Of a stretch of 5,333 nt of DNA, positions 1-4,975 are shown one piece after another. This DNA is from Hungatella sp. UBA5982 (GTDB taxonomy: Bacteria > Bacillota > Clostridia > Lachnospirales > Lachnospiraceae), in the NCBI GenBank assembly GCA_002429965.1, contig DJBG01000002.1, positions 47,148 through 52,480 of the forward strand. The letters run 5' to 3'. Below the pieces are notes generated by a model that saw only the letters and a program-made list of their open reading frames with translations, did no database searches and was not told the origin of the DNA. The position numbers and the translations under genes were made by a program. How positions within the stretch are numbered: the stretch's first letter is position 1; every line of letters starts with the position of its first letter.

Positions 1-390
1 AAACGTCATCTCTTCGGGATGAATAATTTTCTCAATGGATGTTTTCAGAAAGGAAAAGCCCACCTGAATGACCAAAAAGGCTACAATAAAGGCAGCAATA
101 TACTCCACTCTTCCATGTCCAAAGGGATGGCCTTCATCCGCCGGTTTTCCGGCCATTTTTACCCCTATAAATCCGACAACAGAAGAAGCAGCGTCAGAAA
201 GGTTGTTAAAGGCATCTGCCATAACAGAGATACTGCCCACCAGCATTCCAACAAAAAGCTTGGCGCCAAACAACAGTACATTGCAGCAGGCACCCACAAC
301 ACTTGCCATAAGCCCGTACCGGGTCCGCACCTGCGTGTCCTCTGTATTTTTATAGTCCTTTACAAATGTCCTAACTAAAAATTCTGTCAT
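1..390 (-). CDS. Cation diffusion facilitator (CDF) family metal transporter, N-terminal part
   Basis: The first 130 residues are in the window; the gene continues past position 1. CDF proteins are membrane antiporters that export divalent metals (Zn, Mn, Fe, Co, Cd) in exchange for protons. Seen here: a cytoplasmic N-terminus with a charged stretch (KDYKNTED, residues 11-18), a first hydrophobic segment (about 27-50), then ADAFNNLSDAASS (58-70), the TM2 metal-site motif. HPFGHGR (88-94), the loop signature of bacterial CDFs, follows, and then another membrane segment (about 97-113). The residue four before Asp66 is Asn62, not the His of typical zinc CDFs; NxxxD resembles what I recall for MntE-like manganese exporters, so Mn is possible but unproven. 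The ATG at 390 is preceded by AAGGAG (395-400). It lies 81 bp after truA with no clear terminator between, so cotranscription is likely. Confidence 0.9.
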   Translation of the reverse strand, partial: MTEFLVRTFVKDYKNTEDTQVRTRYGLMASVVGACCNVLLFGAKLFVGMLVGSISVMADAFNNLSDAASSVVGFIGVKMAGKPADEGHPFGHGRVEYIAAFIVAFLVIQVGFSFLKTSIEKIIHPEEMTF

Positions 391-444
391 ATTGCTCCTT
401 TTCAGCTTTATTCTCGTGAAAGCAGCTCGCTTGACTTTGGCGGC

Positions 445-470
445 TGCCCTCAGGGGGCAATACCCCGAAG
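445..470 (-). other. Intercistronic stem-loop(s) between truA and the CDF gene
   Basis: One base after the truA stop codon the minus-strand RNA can fold CUUCGGGG against CCCCUGAGG (one bulged U). Alternatively it can fold UGCCC against GGGCA (445-449 with 455-459). The two hairpins share the C-run and exclude each other. No U-tract follows, so this is not a standard intrinsic terminator. It could be an RNA-processing or stability element between cotranscribed genes, or a chance result of local GC richness. Confidence 0.3.
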
Positions 471-471
471 C

Positions 472-1233
472 TTACTGCGGTGTATCTGATCCTTTATAGC
501 GTACATTCTCAAGAAAAAGTCCTTCCGGCGGGGCTGTAAAGCCTGCCTCATTCCGGTCCTTTGCATCTAAGATCTTCTTTATCTCTTCCGCCTTACGCTG
601 TCCTAATCCCACCTCAATCAGCGTGCCCGTTAAGATCCTGACCATATTATACAAAAAGCCGTTTCCCGTATAGCGTATCAGAAGCCGGCTGCCCTGTTGT
701 TCAAATTCAATCCGCTTTAAAACCCTGACATATGATTTTTTCATTTTCCTGTTTGCGCAAAAGCTTCTAAAATCATGTTCACCTATAAGATGGGTTGCGG
801 CCCGTTCCATGGCCTCTATATCAAGTTCCTTAAATAAGCCATAGATGTATTTTCTTTCAAATACCAGCTTCTTTTCCCCCATTTCGATCCGGTACAGATA
901 GGTCTTTTCCTGGGCATTAAGACGGCTGTGAAATCGCTCCGCCGCACGTTCCACGGTTTTTACCCGAATGTCTTCCGGAAGATACTGGTTTAAATATTCC
1001 ATGATCTCCCCTTCCCTCATCCCTGTATCTCCATGAAAATTAGCTACCTGGGCCAGTGCATGAACGCCTGCATCCGTTCGTCCTGAACCATGCACCTCCA
1101 CTGCCTGTCCCACCATCCGCTCTAAAACATATTCTATCTTCCCTTGTATGGTCTGTTCCGTATTTCCCTGTTTTTGCCAGCCGTCATAACGGCTTCCGTC
1201 GTATTCCAGAATCATTCGATAATTTTTTATCAT
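472..1233 (-). CDS. truA: tRNA pseudouridine synthase A (TruA family)
   Basis: A protein of 253 residues, the usual bacterial TruA length. TruA converts uridines 38-40 in the anticodon stem-loop of many tRNAs to pseudouridine in the cytoplasm. Visible motifs: LEYDGSRYDGWQKQ (9-22), the catalytic loop GSGRTDAGVHA with nucleophile Asp54 (E. coli Asp60 equivalent), RFHSR followed by KTYLYRI, HDFRSFC, GNGFLYNMVR, and the C-terminal APPEGLFLENVRY. The reading frame continues 27 codons further upstream, but that stretch lies inside the vanZ-like gene. The ATG at 1233 matches the family N-terminus, has AGAAGGT (1244-1250) upstream, and overlaps the preceding stop as ATGA, which suggests translational coupling. 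It is not next to the ecf/rplM/rpsI genes that often flank clostridial truA, so it may be a paralogue. Confidence 0.95.
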   Translation of the reverse strand: MIKNYRMILEYDGSRYDGWQKQGNTEQTIQGKIEYVLERMVGQAVEVHGSGRTDAGVHALAQVANFHGDTGMREGEIMEYLNQYLPEDIRVKTVERAAERFHSRLNAQEKTYLYRIEMGEKKLVFERKYIYGLFKELDIEAMERAATHLIGEHDFRSFCANRKMKKSYVRVLKRIEFEQQGSRLLIRYTGNGFLYNMVRILTGTLIEVGLGQRKAEEIKKILDAKDRNEAGFTAPPEGLFLENVRYKGSDTPQ

Positions 1234-1676
1234 GTTGTTTTCGACCTTCTTCCATATTTCAGCAGAAAAGCAGCCAGCAAAATTCCAAAAGCCACTCCCC
1301 CGCAATCCAACCACACATCAGATATCTGGCCGGAGCGACCCTCTACCATCAGCTGTATGGTCTCATCCACAAATGGTACCATAAATCCAGTTGTTAACCG
1401 GATAAAATATCTTCGCTCCGCCGTAAAACCATAGGACCTGATACTTTCGTACAGCAAAATCCCCAATAAGGTATACTCTGAAAAATGCCCGGTTTTACGT
1501 ATTATGTGTTCTGTCAGCCACTTAGCGCTGATTCCCATGGATCCAAATGATTCCTGTGCCACCCGAAGCACCCATCCGCTGTCTGCCGATGAGATATCCG
1601 ACGGTTTCATGGAATTTGAAAATATGAACAGGACATAAAGAACGGTCACTGCCGTCCATATCGCCTTCTTTTTCAT
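1230..1676 (-). CDS. VanZ-like family membrane protein
   Basis: A small membrane protein of 148 residues. VanZ-like proteins are named after the teicoplanin-resistance protein VanZ, but the biochemical role of most members is unknown. Seen: an N-terminal membrane helix (about 5-20) ending in FSNS, the conserved RKTGHFSEYTLLG block (60-72), a third hydrophobic segment running into VDETIQL (103-109), then GRSGQISDVWLDCGG (113-127) and a last helix (about 126-140) with a basic tail. The acidic, His and Gln residues in these blocks are the family signature. The ATG at 1676 is chosen because AAGGTG (1683-1688) sits 6 bases before it; the GTG at 1685 and ATG at 1682 lie inside or against that site. 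The stop overlaps the truA start by 4 bp. A role in glycopeptide resistance should not be assumed. Confidence 0.88.
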   Translation of the reverse strand: MKKKAIWTAVTVLYVLFIFSNSMKPSDISSADSGWVLRVAQESFGSMGISAKWLTEHIIRKTGHFSEYTLLGILLYESIRSYGFTAERRYFIRLTTGFMVPFVDETIQLMVEGRSGQISDVWLDCGGVAFGILLAAFLLKYGRRSKTT

Positions 1677-1681
1677 AGCCA

Positions 1682-1759
1682 TCACCTTAAAATTCCGCTT
1701 TTTTCCGCCGGCTCTTCCAATCCGCAGCCGATCAGGATCATTTTCTCAGGAAAATGCAT
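1682..1759 (-). CDS. Possible 25-codon leader ORF upstream of the VanZ-like gene
   Basis: A short ORF starts with ATG at 1759 and ends at TGA 1684-1682, six bases before the VanZ-like start. It encodes 25 residues beginning MHFPEKMILIGCGLEEP and ending EKSGILR. AAGGAG (1770-1775) lies 10 bases upstream, a good ribosome binding site. The downstream gene's own AAGGTG overlaps the last codon and stop, so ribosomes on the leader could expose or block it. I recognise no homologue. It could be a leader peptide, a decayed gene remnant or chance. The support is the paired ribosome binding site and the close spacing only. Confidence 0.35.
   Translation of the reverse strand: MHFPEKMILIGCGLEEPAEKSGILR
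1683..1688 (-). promoter_or_regulatory. Ribosome binding site deciding the VanZ-like start
   Basis: AAGGTG with a 6-base spacer to the ATG at 1676. It rules out the in-frame GTG (1685) and ATG (1682), which overlap or abut the site. Confidence 0.7.
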
Positions 1760-1805
1760 GAATGTTCTTCTCCTTAAATTTCCATAATTTATCATAATTT
1801 CATCT

Positions 1806-1834
1806 ATTATAGTACAACAGCAGTTATAATACAA
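1806..1834 (-). promoter_or_regulatory. Promoter for the vanZ-like-truA-(CDF) unit
   Basis: Perfect -10 TATAAT (1811-1806), 17-bp spacer, and a weak -35 TTGTAT (1834-1829). It lies just beyond the terminator of the preceding transpeptidase gene. Transcription should begin near 1799, giving a leader of about 120 bases that contains the small ORF at 1682-1759. Confidence 0.6.
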
Positions 1835-1844
1835 GGACAGGCAT

Positions 1845-1887
1845 AAAAAAAATCCCCAAAAACGGCCTAAAACCGCACATTTGGGGA
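1845..1887 (-). terminator. Rho-independent terminator after the L,D-transpeptidase gene
   Basis: On the minus strand TCCCCAAA (1887-1880) pairs with TTTGGGGA (1860-1853), with an inner GCGG/CCG pairing possible in the loop. An uninterrupted run of eight T (1852-1845) follows. The hairpin starts about 9 bases after the transpeptidase stop codon. Confidence 0.88.
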
Positions 1888-1895
1888 AATTCCTT

Positions 1896-2507
1896 TTATG
1901 GTCCTATCGTAACTGGTACGCCTAGATTACAGTAACTCCATAATACATCCATGTCGTTGTTGTCCACTGCAACGCAGCCGTGAGTGGTTCCGTCAGGAAC
2001 CCTGCAGCCATGAATCTCAATGGCTCCCCCAAGGGGCGTATCCCATGGCGGCTGCTTGCCTTCCTTATTGGCTTTTATTATTTCATCTCTCTGGGCCTCC
2101 GTGATAATACCGTCCGCATATCCTCTCTCCGCATCTTTGATGGCCGGATAGGAAAGGCCCAATGCAAGATAAGCCACGCTCTTATCATTTCTGGTGCATA
2201 CATAGAACTCCCCGCTGGGTGTTCTCATATCGCCCTCTACTTTTTTGTTTCCTTCCGAAGAAGCCGCGCCCATGGAAACCGGGTATTCTGCAATCAAAAC
2301 TCCATTCTGCTTTAATGAAAGTGTCTTCGTTCTCTTGCTCACATATATGGTCACGTTACTTGTCGAACCGGAATTGCCGGAGGTAATATTGGCACCGGGA
2401 CCGGATACCGGCTCTGCGTACCCTGTAACAAGGGAAGATGCCGCCAAAGCAATGACCAGAATGGCTGAGATAAGACACTTATATCCTTTTCCTGCCCATT
2501 TCATCAT
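1896..2507 (-). CDS. Secreted L,D-transpeptidase (YkuD domain)
   Basis: A protein of 203 residues. YkuD-domain enzymes make 3-3 cross-links in peptidoglycan or attach proteins to it, using a catalytic cysteine outside the membrane. Seen: a signal peptide (basic MMKWAGKGYK, hydrophobic 11-26, likely cleavage after GYA31), a Ser/Gly/Asn-rich linker (about 35-52), then the catalytic domain starting TIYVSKRTKTLSL (53-65). RTPSGEFYV (95-103) and IEIHG (163-167) follow, then TTHGCVAVDNNDMDVLW (174-190), with His166, His176 and the presumed nucleophile Cys178. The gap between IHG and THGC is shorter than in the classic H-x(14-17)-[ST]HGC pattern, as in the ErfK-like subgroup. AGGAG (2516-2520) is 8 bases before the first of two adjacent ATGs. 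The gene is flanked by its own promoter and terminator. Confidence 0.92.
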   Translation of the reverse strand: MMKWAGKGYKCLISAILVIALAASSLVTGYAEPVSGPGANITSGNSGSTSNVTIYVSKRTKTLSLKQNGVLIAEYPVSMGAASSEGNKKVEGDMRTPSGEFYVCTRNDKSVAYLALGLSYPAIKDAERGYADGIITEAQRDEIIKANKEGKQPPWDTPLGGAIEIHGCRVPDGTTHGCVAVDNNDMDVLWSYCNLGVPVTIGP

Positions 2508-2530
2508 TCTTAACTCTCCTTTTTTGTTAC

Positions 2531-2539
2531 ATTATACCA
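2531..2539 (-). promoter_or_regulatory. Extended -10 promoter for the L,D-transpeptidase gene
   Basis: TGGTATAAT on the minus strand is a perfect -10 with the TGn extension. The hexamer 17 bp upstream, ATGATA (2559-2554), is a poor -35, which is common when the extended -10 is present. The transcript would start only about 15-20 bases before the start codon, leaving room for little more than the ribosome binding site. No terminator separates this from the upstream kinase-like gene, so read-through is also possible. Confidence 0.55.
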
Positions 2540-2612
2540 TCCATTTTGGAAACTATCATTTACAATATTCTTACATTTCCATCCAAAATTTTCCATTTTA
2601 TAATACATCTTT

Positions 2613-3212
2613 TTAAAATAAGCATTGTAAATAAGCCAGTGCAGCATCCAGGCAGCCTTCCACCCCCACCAAACTGCTTTCCAGACAAAGGTGGTAATTC
2701 TGTGCCTTGCCCCATTCGCAACCGGTATAATACTGGTAATAATCCCTTCTTTTTTTATCAATCTCCCGGATCCTCTCTTCCATCAATTCCGGATTAACTC
2801 CTGTTTCTAGAGTATTCATCCGGTTAATCCGGTTATCCATCTTGGCATACACAAACAGATTTATGCTGTTTTCAAGCACTCTGTCCGCACAGCGTCCGAC
2901 GATGATACAAGGTCCCTGTTCTGCCAGCTTTCGTATCATACGAGACTGGGCCAGAAAAATCTGATCTGACATGGAGATTTCATACACTGTAGAGAAGGGG
3001 GAATAATGAGTCTGTTCCAAGGATTCCTGCTGGACGGGGAGATGTTCCTCGTAATGCAGAAATGCTTCCTCTGCTAAATCACTTTCTTCCGCAGACATAG
3101 AAATCAGTTCCTTATCATAGAAGGGAAGTCCCAGCCTTTCAGCCAGCTTCATGCCCAACTCTCGTCCGCCGCTTCCAAACTCCCGGCTTATTGTAATCAC
3201 CTTATCCAACAT
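2613..3212 (-). CDS. Cytidylate kinase-like family protein
   Basis: A protein of 199 residues of the cytidylate-kinase-like family, common in clostridia. True cytidylate kinase phosphorylates CMP/dCMP; this family keeps the P-loop fold, but its substrate is largely untested. Seen: ITISREFGSGGRELG (6-20), the nucleotide-binding loop region in which the usual GK[ST] is replaced by GGR, LGLPFYDKELI (27-37), a variable middle (about 42-80), PCIIVGRCADRVL (101-113), a lid-like RINRM (128-132), and EIDKKRRDYYQYYTG (150-164) followed by the conserved aromatic/acidic C-terminus. The start at 3212 is supported by AAGGAGG (3218-3224), 5 bases before the ATG. The loss of the P-loop lysine and the divergence from Cmk mean CMP kinase activity should not be assumed. 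It has no obvious functional link to the transpeptidase gene downstream. Confidence 0.88.
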   Translation of the reverse strand: MLDKVITISREFGSGGRELGMKLAERLGLPFYDKELISMSAEESDLAEEAFLHYEEHLPVQQESLEQTHYSPFSTVYEISMSDQIFLAQSRMIRKLAEQGPCIIVGRCADRVLENSINLFVYAKMDNRINRMNTLETGVNPELMEERIREIDKKRRDYYQYYTGCEWGKAQNYHLCLESSLVGVEGCLDAALAYLQCLF

Positions 3213-3264
3213 ATGCTCCTCCTTATCTTCTGCTGAGTAATTCTCGTCTACCCATCATATTTTC

Positions 3265-3294
3265 TGTATAGCAAGATATATGCAAGGCTGTCCA
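3265..3294 (-). promoter_or_regulatory. Probable promoter for the cytidylate kinase-like gene
   Basis: -35 TGGACA (3294-3289; the T at 3295 makes TTGGACA), 18-bp spacer, -10 TATACA (3270-3265), preceded by TGC as an extended -10. The start of transcription would be near 3258, about 45 bases before the ATG. Confidence 0.45.
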
Positions 3295-3423
3295 ATGGGC
3301 TTTGAATCTCTTGGTTATCTTAATATATTTGCATTTTACCACATTCTTAAATGCATGTATACCACAATTCTGTCCCTCTTATTCATACTTAAGGAAAATT
3401 CTGCAAAAGTATTGGAGCAGTCA

Positions 3424-3461
3424 AAAGCCCTCCAATCGCAATCCTGCCATTGGAAGGCTTT
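3424..3461 (-). terminator. Terminator-like hairpin after the TrmO-like gene
   Basis: Minus-strand RNA AAAGCCUUCCAAU (3461-3449) pairs with AUUGGAGGGCUUU (3436-3424) over 13 bp with a single G-U pair and a 12-base loop. The T-run is short (TTTT, then GA), so termination may be incomplete. The pairing is better on the minus strand than on the plus, where the same position is a C-A mismatch. That fits its place 62 bases after the TrmO-like stop. Confidence 0.55.
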
Positions 3462-3522
3462 AAAAGCACGCTATTGTCAGCCTGTCAGCTGTTTGGACTT
3501 CGTCCTATCGGTAATGTAGATA

Positions 3523-3999
3523 TTAAAAATTAAATTCGTTTTCCCAATGAAATCGTTCTGATTCCTCTAAGCTTTTAGGCCAATGGCCGCACCATTCTGG
3601 CACGCCGGGATTTTCAACCCTGTCTAAGCTTGGTGTATATGGCTTTATATCAAGCACAGGCGTGCCATCATTTGCGTCAATATAAGCAATTTGAATGATG
3701 CCTTTTGAACAGTTGATATCAATGACCTGTACCGCAGTTAATGCAATAGGATTGGGCCGAACAGGCGATCTTGTGGCAAATATTCCCATGACAGCCGGAG
3801 CCTTTTTATACGGCTTGGGTGTCTCAAGGGTACTTCTTGCTTCCTCATGATCAAAGTCACTGAACCACCAGATAACATTGATATGGCTAAATCCGTCCAG
3901 TGCCTGCAGCGCAGGAATATACCTCGGTTCAAGTTCAATGAACATTCCATCATTGTTTACGCTGATTTTGCCGATAGGGCTTACCTTAAAATTCTGCAT
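3523..3999 (-). CDS. TrmO/TsaA-family protein (SAM-dependent methyltransferase-like), single domain
   Basis: A protein of 158 residues with the TrmO (TsaA/YaeB) beta-barrel domain. E. coli TrmO uses SAM to methylate N6-threonylcarbamoyladenosine at position 37 of certain tRNAs. Seen: VSPIGKI near the N-terminus (6-12), LDGFSHINVIWWFSDFD (34-50), the SAM-site signature GIFATRSPVRPNPIALT (72-88), and DANDGTPVLDIKPYTPSLD (108-126). It lacks the extra C-terminal domain of E. coli TrmO (235 residues) and ends in an aromatic/acidic tail with PEWCGHWP (134-141). The substrate may therefore differ; tRNA methylation is inferred from family only. The ATG at 3999 is chosen over that at 4014 because GGAGGT (4007-4012) lies 7 bases upstream of it. 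The gene sits downstream of a MerR regulator and behind a MerR-type promoter. Confidence 0.87.
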   Translation of the reverse strand: MQNFKVSPIGKISVNNDGMFIELEPRYIPALQALDGFSHINVIWWFSDFDHEEARSTLETPKPYKKAPAVMGIFATRSPVRPNPIALTAVQVIDINCSKGIIQIAYIDANDGTPVLDIKPYTPSLDRVENPGVPEWCGHWPKSLEESERFHWENEFNF

Positions 4000-4006
4000 C
4001 GTGCAT

Positions 4007-4012
4007 ACCTCC
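4007..4012 (-). promoter_or_regulatory. Ribosome binding site deciding the TrmO-like start
   Basis: GGAGGT with a 7-base spacer to the ATG at 3999. The in-frame ATG at 4014 lies upstream of and against this site and has no ribosome binding site of its own. Confidence 0.75.
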
Positions 4013-4040
4013 ATATTAAAATTAATTTACCTGCAAATTC

Positions 4041-4071
4041 AGTGTAGACCCTCACATCATGTGAGAGTCAA
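4041..4071 (-). promoter_or_regulatory. MerR-type promoter with 19-bp spacer driving the TrmO-like gene
   Basis: -35 TTGACT (4071-4066, five of six consensus) and -10 TACACT (4046-4041, four of six) are separated by exactly 19 bp instead of 17. Over-long spacers are the hallmark of promoters activated by MerR-family proteins, which twist the DNA to realign the two hexamers. A palindrome fills most of the spacer. The -35 lies immediately after the T-rich end of the MerR gene's terminator. Transcription should begin near 4034. Confidence 0.72.
4047..4069. promoter_or_regulatory. Putative MerR-family operator (23-bp palindrome)
   Basis: Read on the minus strand, GACTCTCACAT and ATGTGAGGGTC flank a single central G; ten of eleven positions are complementary. 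It covers the whole 19-bp spacer and the last four bases of the -35, its centre is within two bases of the spacer midpoint, and its CTCAC/GTGAG core resembles operators known for multidrug-type MerR regulators. The adjacent MerR protein encoded at 4108-4923 is the obvious candidate to bind it; that pairing is inferred. Confidence 0.7.
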
Positions 4072-4075
4072 TAAT

Positions 4076-4109
4076 AAAAAAGCGTCCTGCAAAAATCTGC
4101 AGAACGCTT
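4076..4109 (-). terminator. Rho-independent terminator of the MerR-family gene
   Basis: AAGCGTTCTGCA (4109-4098) pairs with TGCAGGACGCTT (4091-4080) over 12 bp with one G-U pair, loop GATTTT, then more T (4079-4076, followed by ATT). The first arm begins inside the TAA stop codon of the MerR gene (4110-4108). It separates the regulator's transcript from that of the TrmO-like gene. Confidence 0.9.
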
Positions 4110-4923
4110 ATATTTTCTCCAATGGTATCTGGATTTCGATCAGGTAGTTGTCAGGATTATCCTCATTCCAGGGCCCGCGATGGACAATCTGCCTGCTATG
4201 GCCCCTCATATTGTATTGGTTATGTGTTTGCAGCCAGCCTGCAAAAGCAAGATATGCACCTTTTATGTTTTCAAAAGGCCCATATACCATAGTACATGCC
4301 ATAATGGGCACAGGCTCTGTATTTCTATAGGTAAAACCGTACATATCCTTTCCTGTTCTGGCTACGGGAGCACATATTTCTATGTCAACGCCCGTTTCCT
4401 TATAATCTGTATCATGATAAACAGCGAAGGTATAGGTTGAAATAGGGATATTATTTTCTTCTGCAAAGGCCGACATTTCTTTCCACAGCTGGCCCTCGGC
4501 ATAATAATCCCGGACGACCCGTCTTAAAGAAAACACCTGATAACTGGGTATGGATTTAATGGAAACATTATAGTGTATCGTAATCTTTTCCTGTAAAATA
4601 TCTCTCTTTGCAAGTTCAATTTTAGACAGCCTATCCTGCTCAGCTTTCATTGTGTCCTCAATTTCCAGCCGTTTATTGTCAAGCTGGTTTGCTATAAATT
4701 CATCGTCCCAATGATTAAGGGCTGTCGTAATTTCAGAAACAGTAAACCCTAAATCCCGTAAGAATATTATTTTATTCAAAACAGGGATTTGTTCTATGGA
4801 ATATAGCCTGTAACTTGTAAATTTATCTATTTCCGCTGGCTTTAACAACCCTGTTTCATCATAGTATCTTAGCATTCGGATCGATACCTGGGTCAATTTG
4901 GAAAATTCGCCTATTTTAAACAT
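4108..4923 (-). CDS. MerR-family transcriptional regulator with GyrI-like effector domain
   Basis: A protein of 271 residues. MerR regulators bind between over-spaced promoter elements and activate transcription when they sense a ligand. Seen: winged helix-turn-helix MFKIGEFSKLTQVSIRMLRYY (1-21), YDETGLLKPA (21-30), wing TSYRLYS (36-42), second helical part IPVLNKIIFLRDLGF (46-60), and a long charged dimerisation helix (about 78-113). A GyrI-like/AraC effector-binding domain occupies about 117-271, with YNVSIKSIPSYQVFSLRR, VDIEICAPV, MVYGPFENIKGAYLAFAGWL and a closing YLIEIQIPL. This layout matches BmrR-type drug sensors, so a small, possibly cationic or aromatic ligand is likely but unidentified. 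The ATG at 4923 has GAGGTG (4930-4935) 6 bases upstream; the in-frame GTG at 4932 overlaps that site. The likely target is the TrmO-like gene immediately downstream. Confidence 0.93.
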   Translation of the reverse strand: MFKIGEFSKLTQVSIRMLRYYDETGLLKPAEIDKFTSYRLYSIEQIPVLNKIIFLRDLGFTVSEITTALNHWDDEFIANQLDNKRLEIEDTMKAEQDRLSKIELAKRDILQEKITIHYNVSIKSIPSYQVFSLRRVVRDYYAEGQLWKEMSAFAEENNIPISTYTFAVYHDTDYKETGVDIEICAPVARTGKDMYGFTYRNTEPVPIMACTMVYGPFENIKGAYLAFAGWLQTHNQYNMRGHSRQIVHRGPWNEDNPDNYLIEIQIPLEKI

Positions 4924-4929
4924 GTGCAC

Positions 4930-4935
4930 CACCTC
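4930..4935 (-). promoter_or_regulatory. Ribosome binding site deciding the MerR-family start
   Basis: GAGGTG with a 6-base spacer to the ATG at 4923. The in-frame GTG at 4932 lies inside the site and is therefore unlikely to be used. Confidence 0.65.
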
Positions 4936-4946
4936 TATAAGGACTC

Positions 4947-4975
4947 ATTATACAGCAGGCTGAATCAAACTGCAA
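4947..4975 (-). promoter_or_regulatory. Promoter of the MerR-family gene
   Basis: Perfect -10 TATAAT (4952-4947), 17-bp spacer, -35 TTGCAG (4975-4970). The spacer is of normal length and has no palindrome like that at 4047-4069, so this promoter looks constitutive rather than activated by the same regulator. Confidence 0.6.

Larger units (their letters stand above)
3213..3522. other. Gene-free gap between the kinase-like and TrmO-like genes
   Basis: Some 310 bases without a supportable gene. It holds the kinase-like gene's ribosome binding site and probable promoter (right of 3212) and the terminator-like hairpin of the TrmO-like gene (3424-3461). A 7-bp inverted repeat also lies here: TGCATTT 3330-3336 with AAATGCA 3349-3355. 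A plus-strand open frame from 3280 to 3519 has no ribosome binding site and an unconvincing protein. Confidence 0.6.

Noticed and set aside
68..355. Plus-strand open frames over the left end (19-378 and 68-355)
   Set aside because: They are antisense to the clear CDF transporter coding sequence and have no recognisable domains.
1230..1676. Reading the VanZ-like gene as a glycopeptide resistance determinant
   Set aside because: No van cluster genes are nearby, and most VanZ-like proteins have no shown role in resistance.
2541..2596. Inverted repeat ATTTTGGA / TCCAAAAT and short TTCCAT repeats upstream of the transpeptidase gene, considered as a terminator or operator
   Set aside because: The stem is only 8 AT-rich pairs with a 31-base loop and no U-tract, and short AT-rich repeats are expected by chance here.
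2510..2761. Minus-strand 83-codon frame and plus-strand frames between the kinase-like and transpeptidase genes
   Set aside because: They overlap the C-terminus of the kinase-like gene out of frame, and the remaining stretch contains the transpeptidase promoter.
3280..3519. Plus-strand open frame of 79 codons in the gap between the kinase-like and TrmO-like genes
   Set aside because: It has no ribosome binding site, runs across the terminator hairpin and promoter region of minus-strand genes, and encodes no recognisable motif.
3489..3533. Plus-strand peptide ...RPIGNVDIKN that resembles the TrmO N-terminus (SPIGKISVNN), as if a gene remnant
   Set aside because: Only about ten residues match, the orientation is opposite to the real gene, and nothing upstream extends the similarity. 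Chance is the simplest reading.
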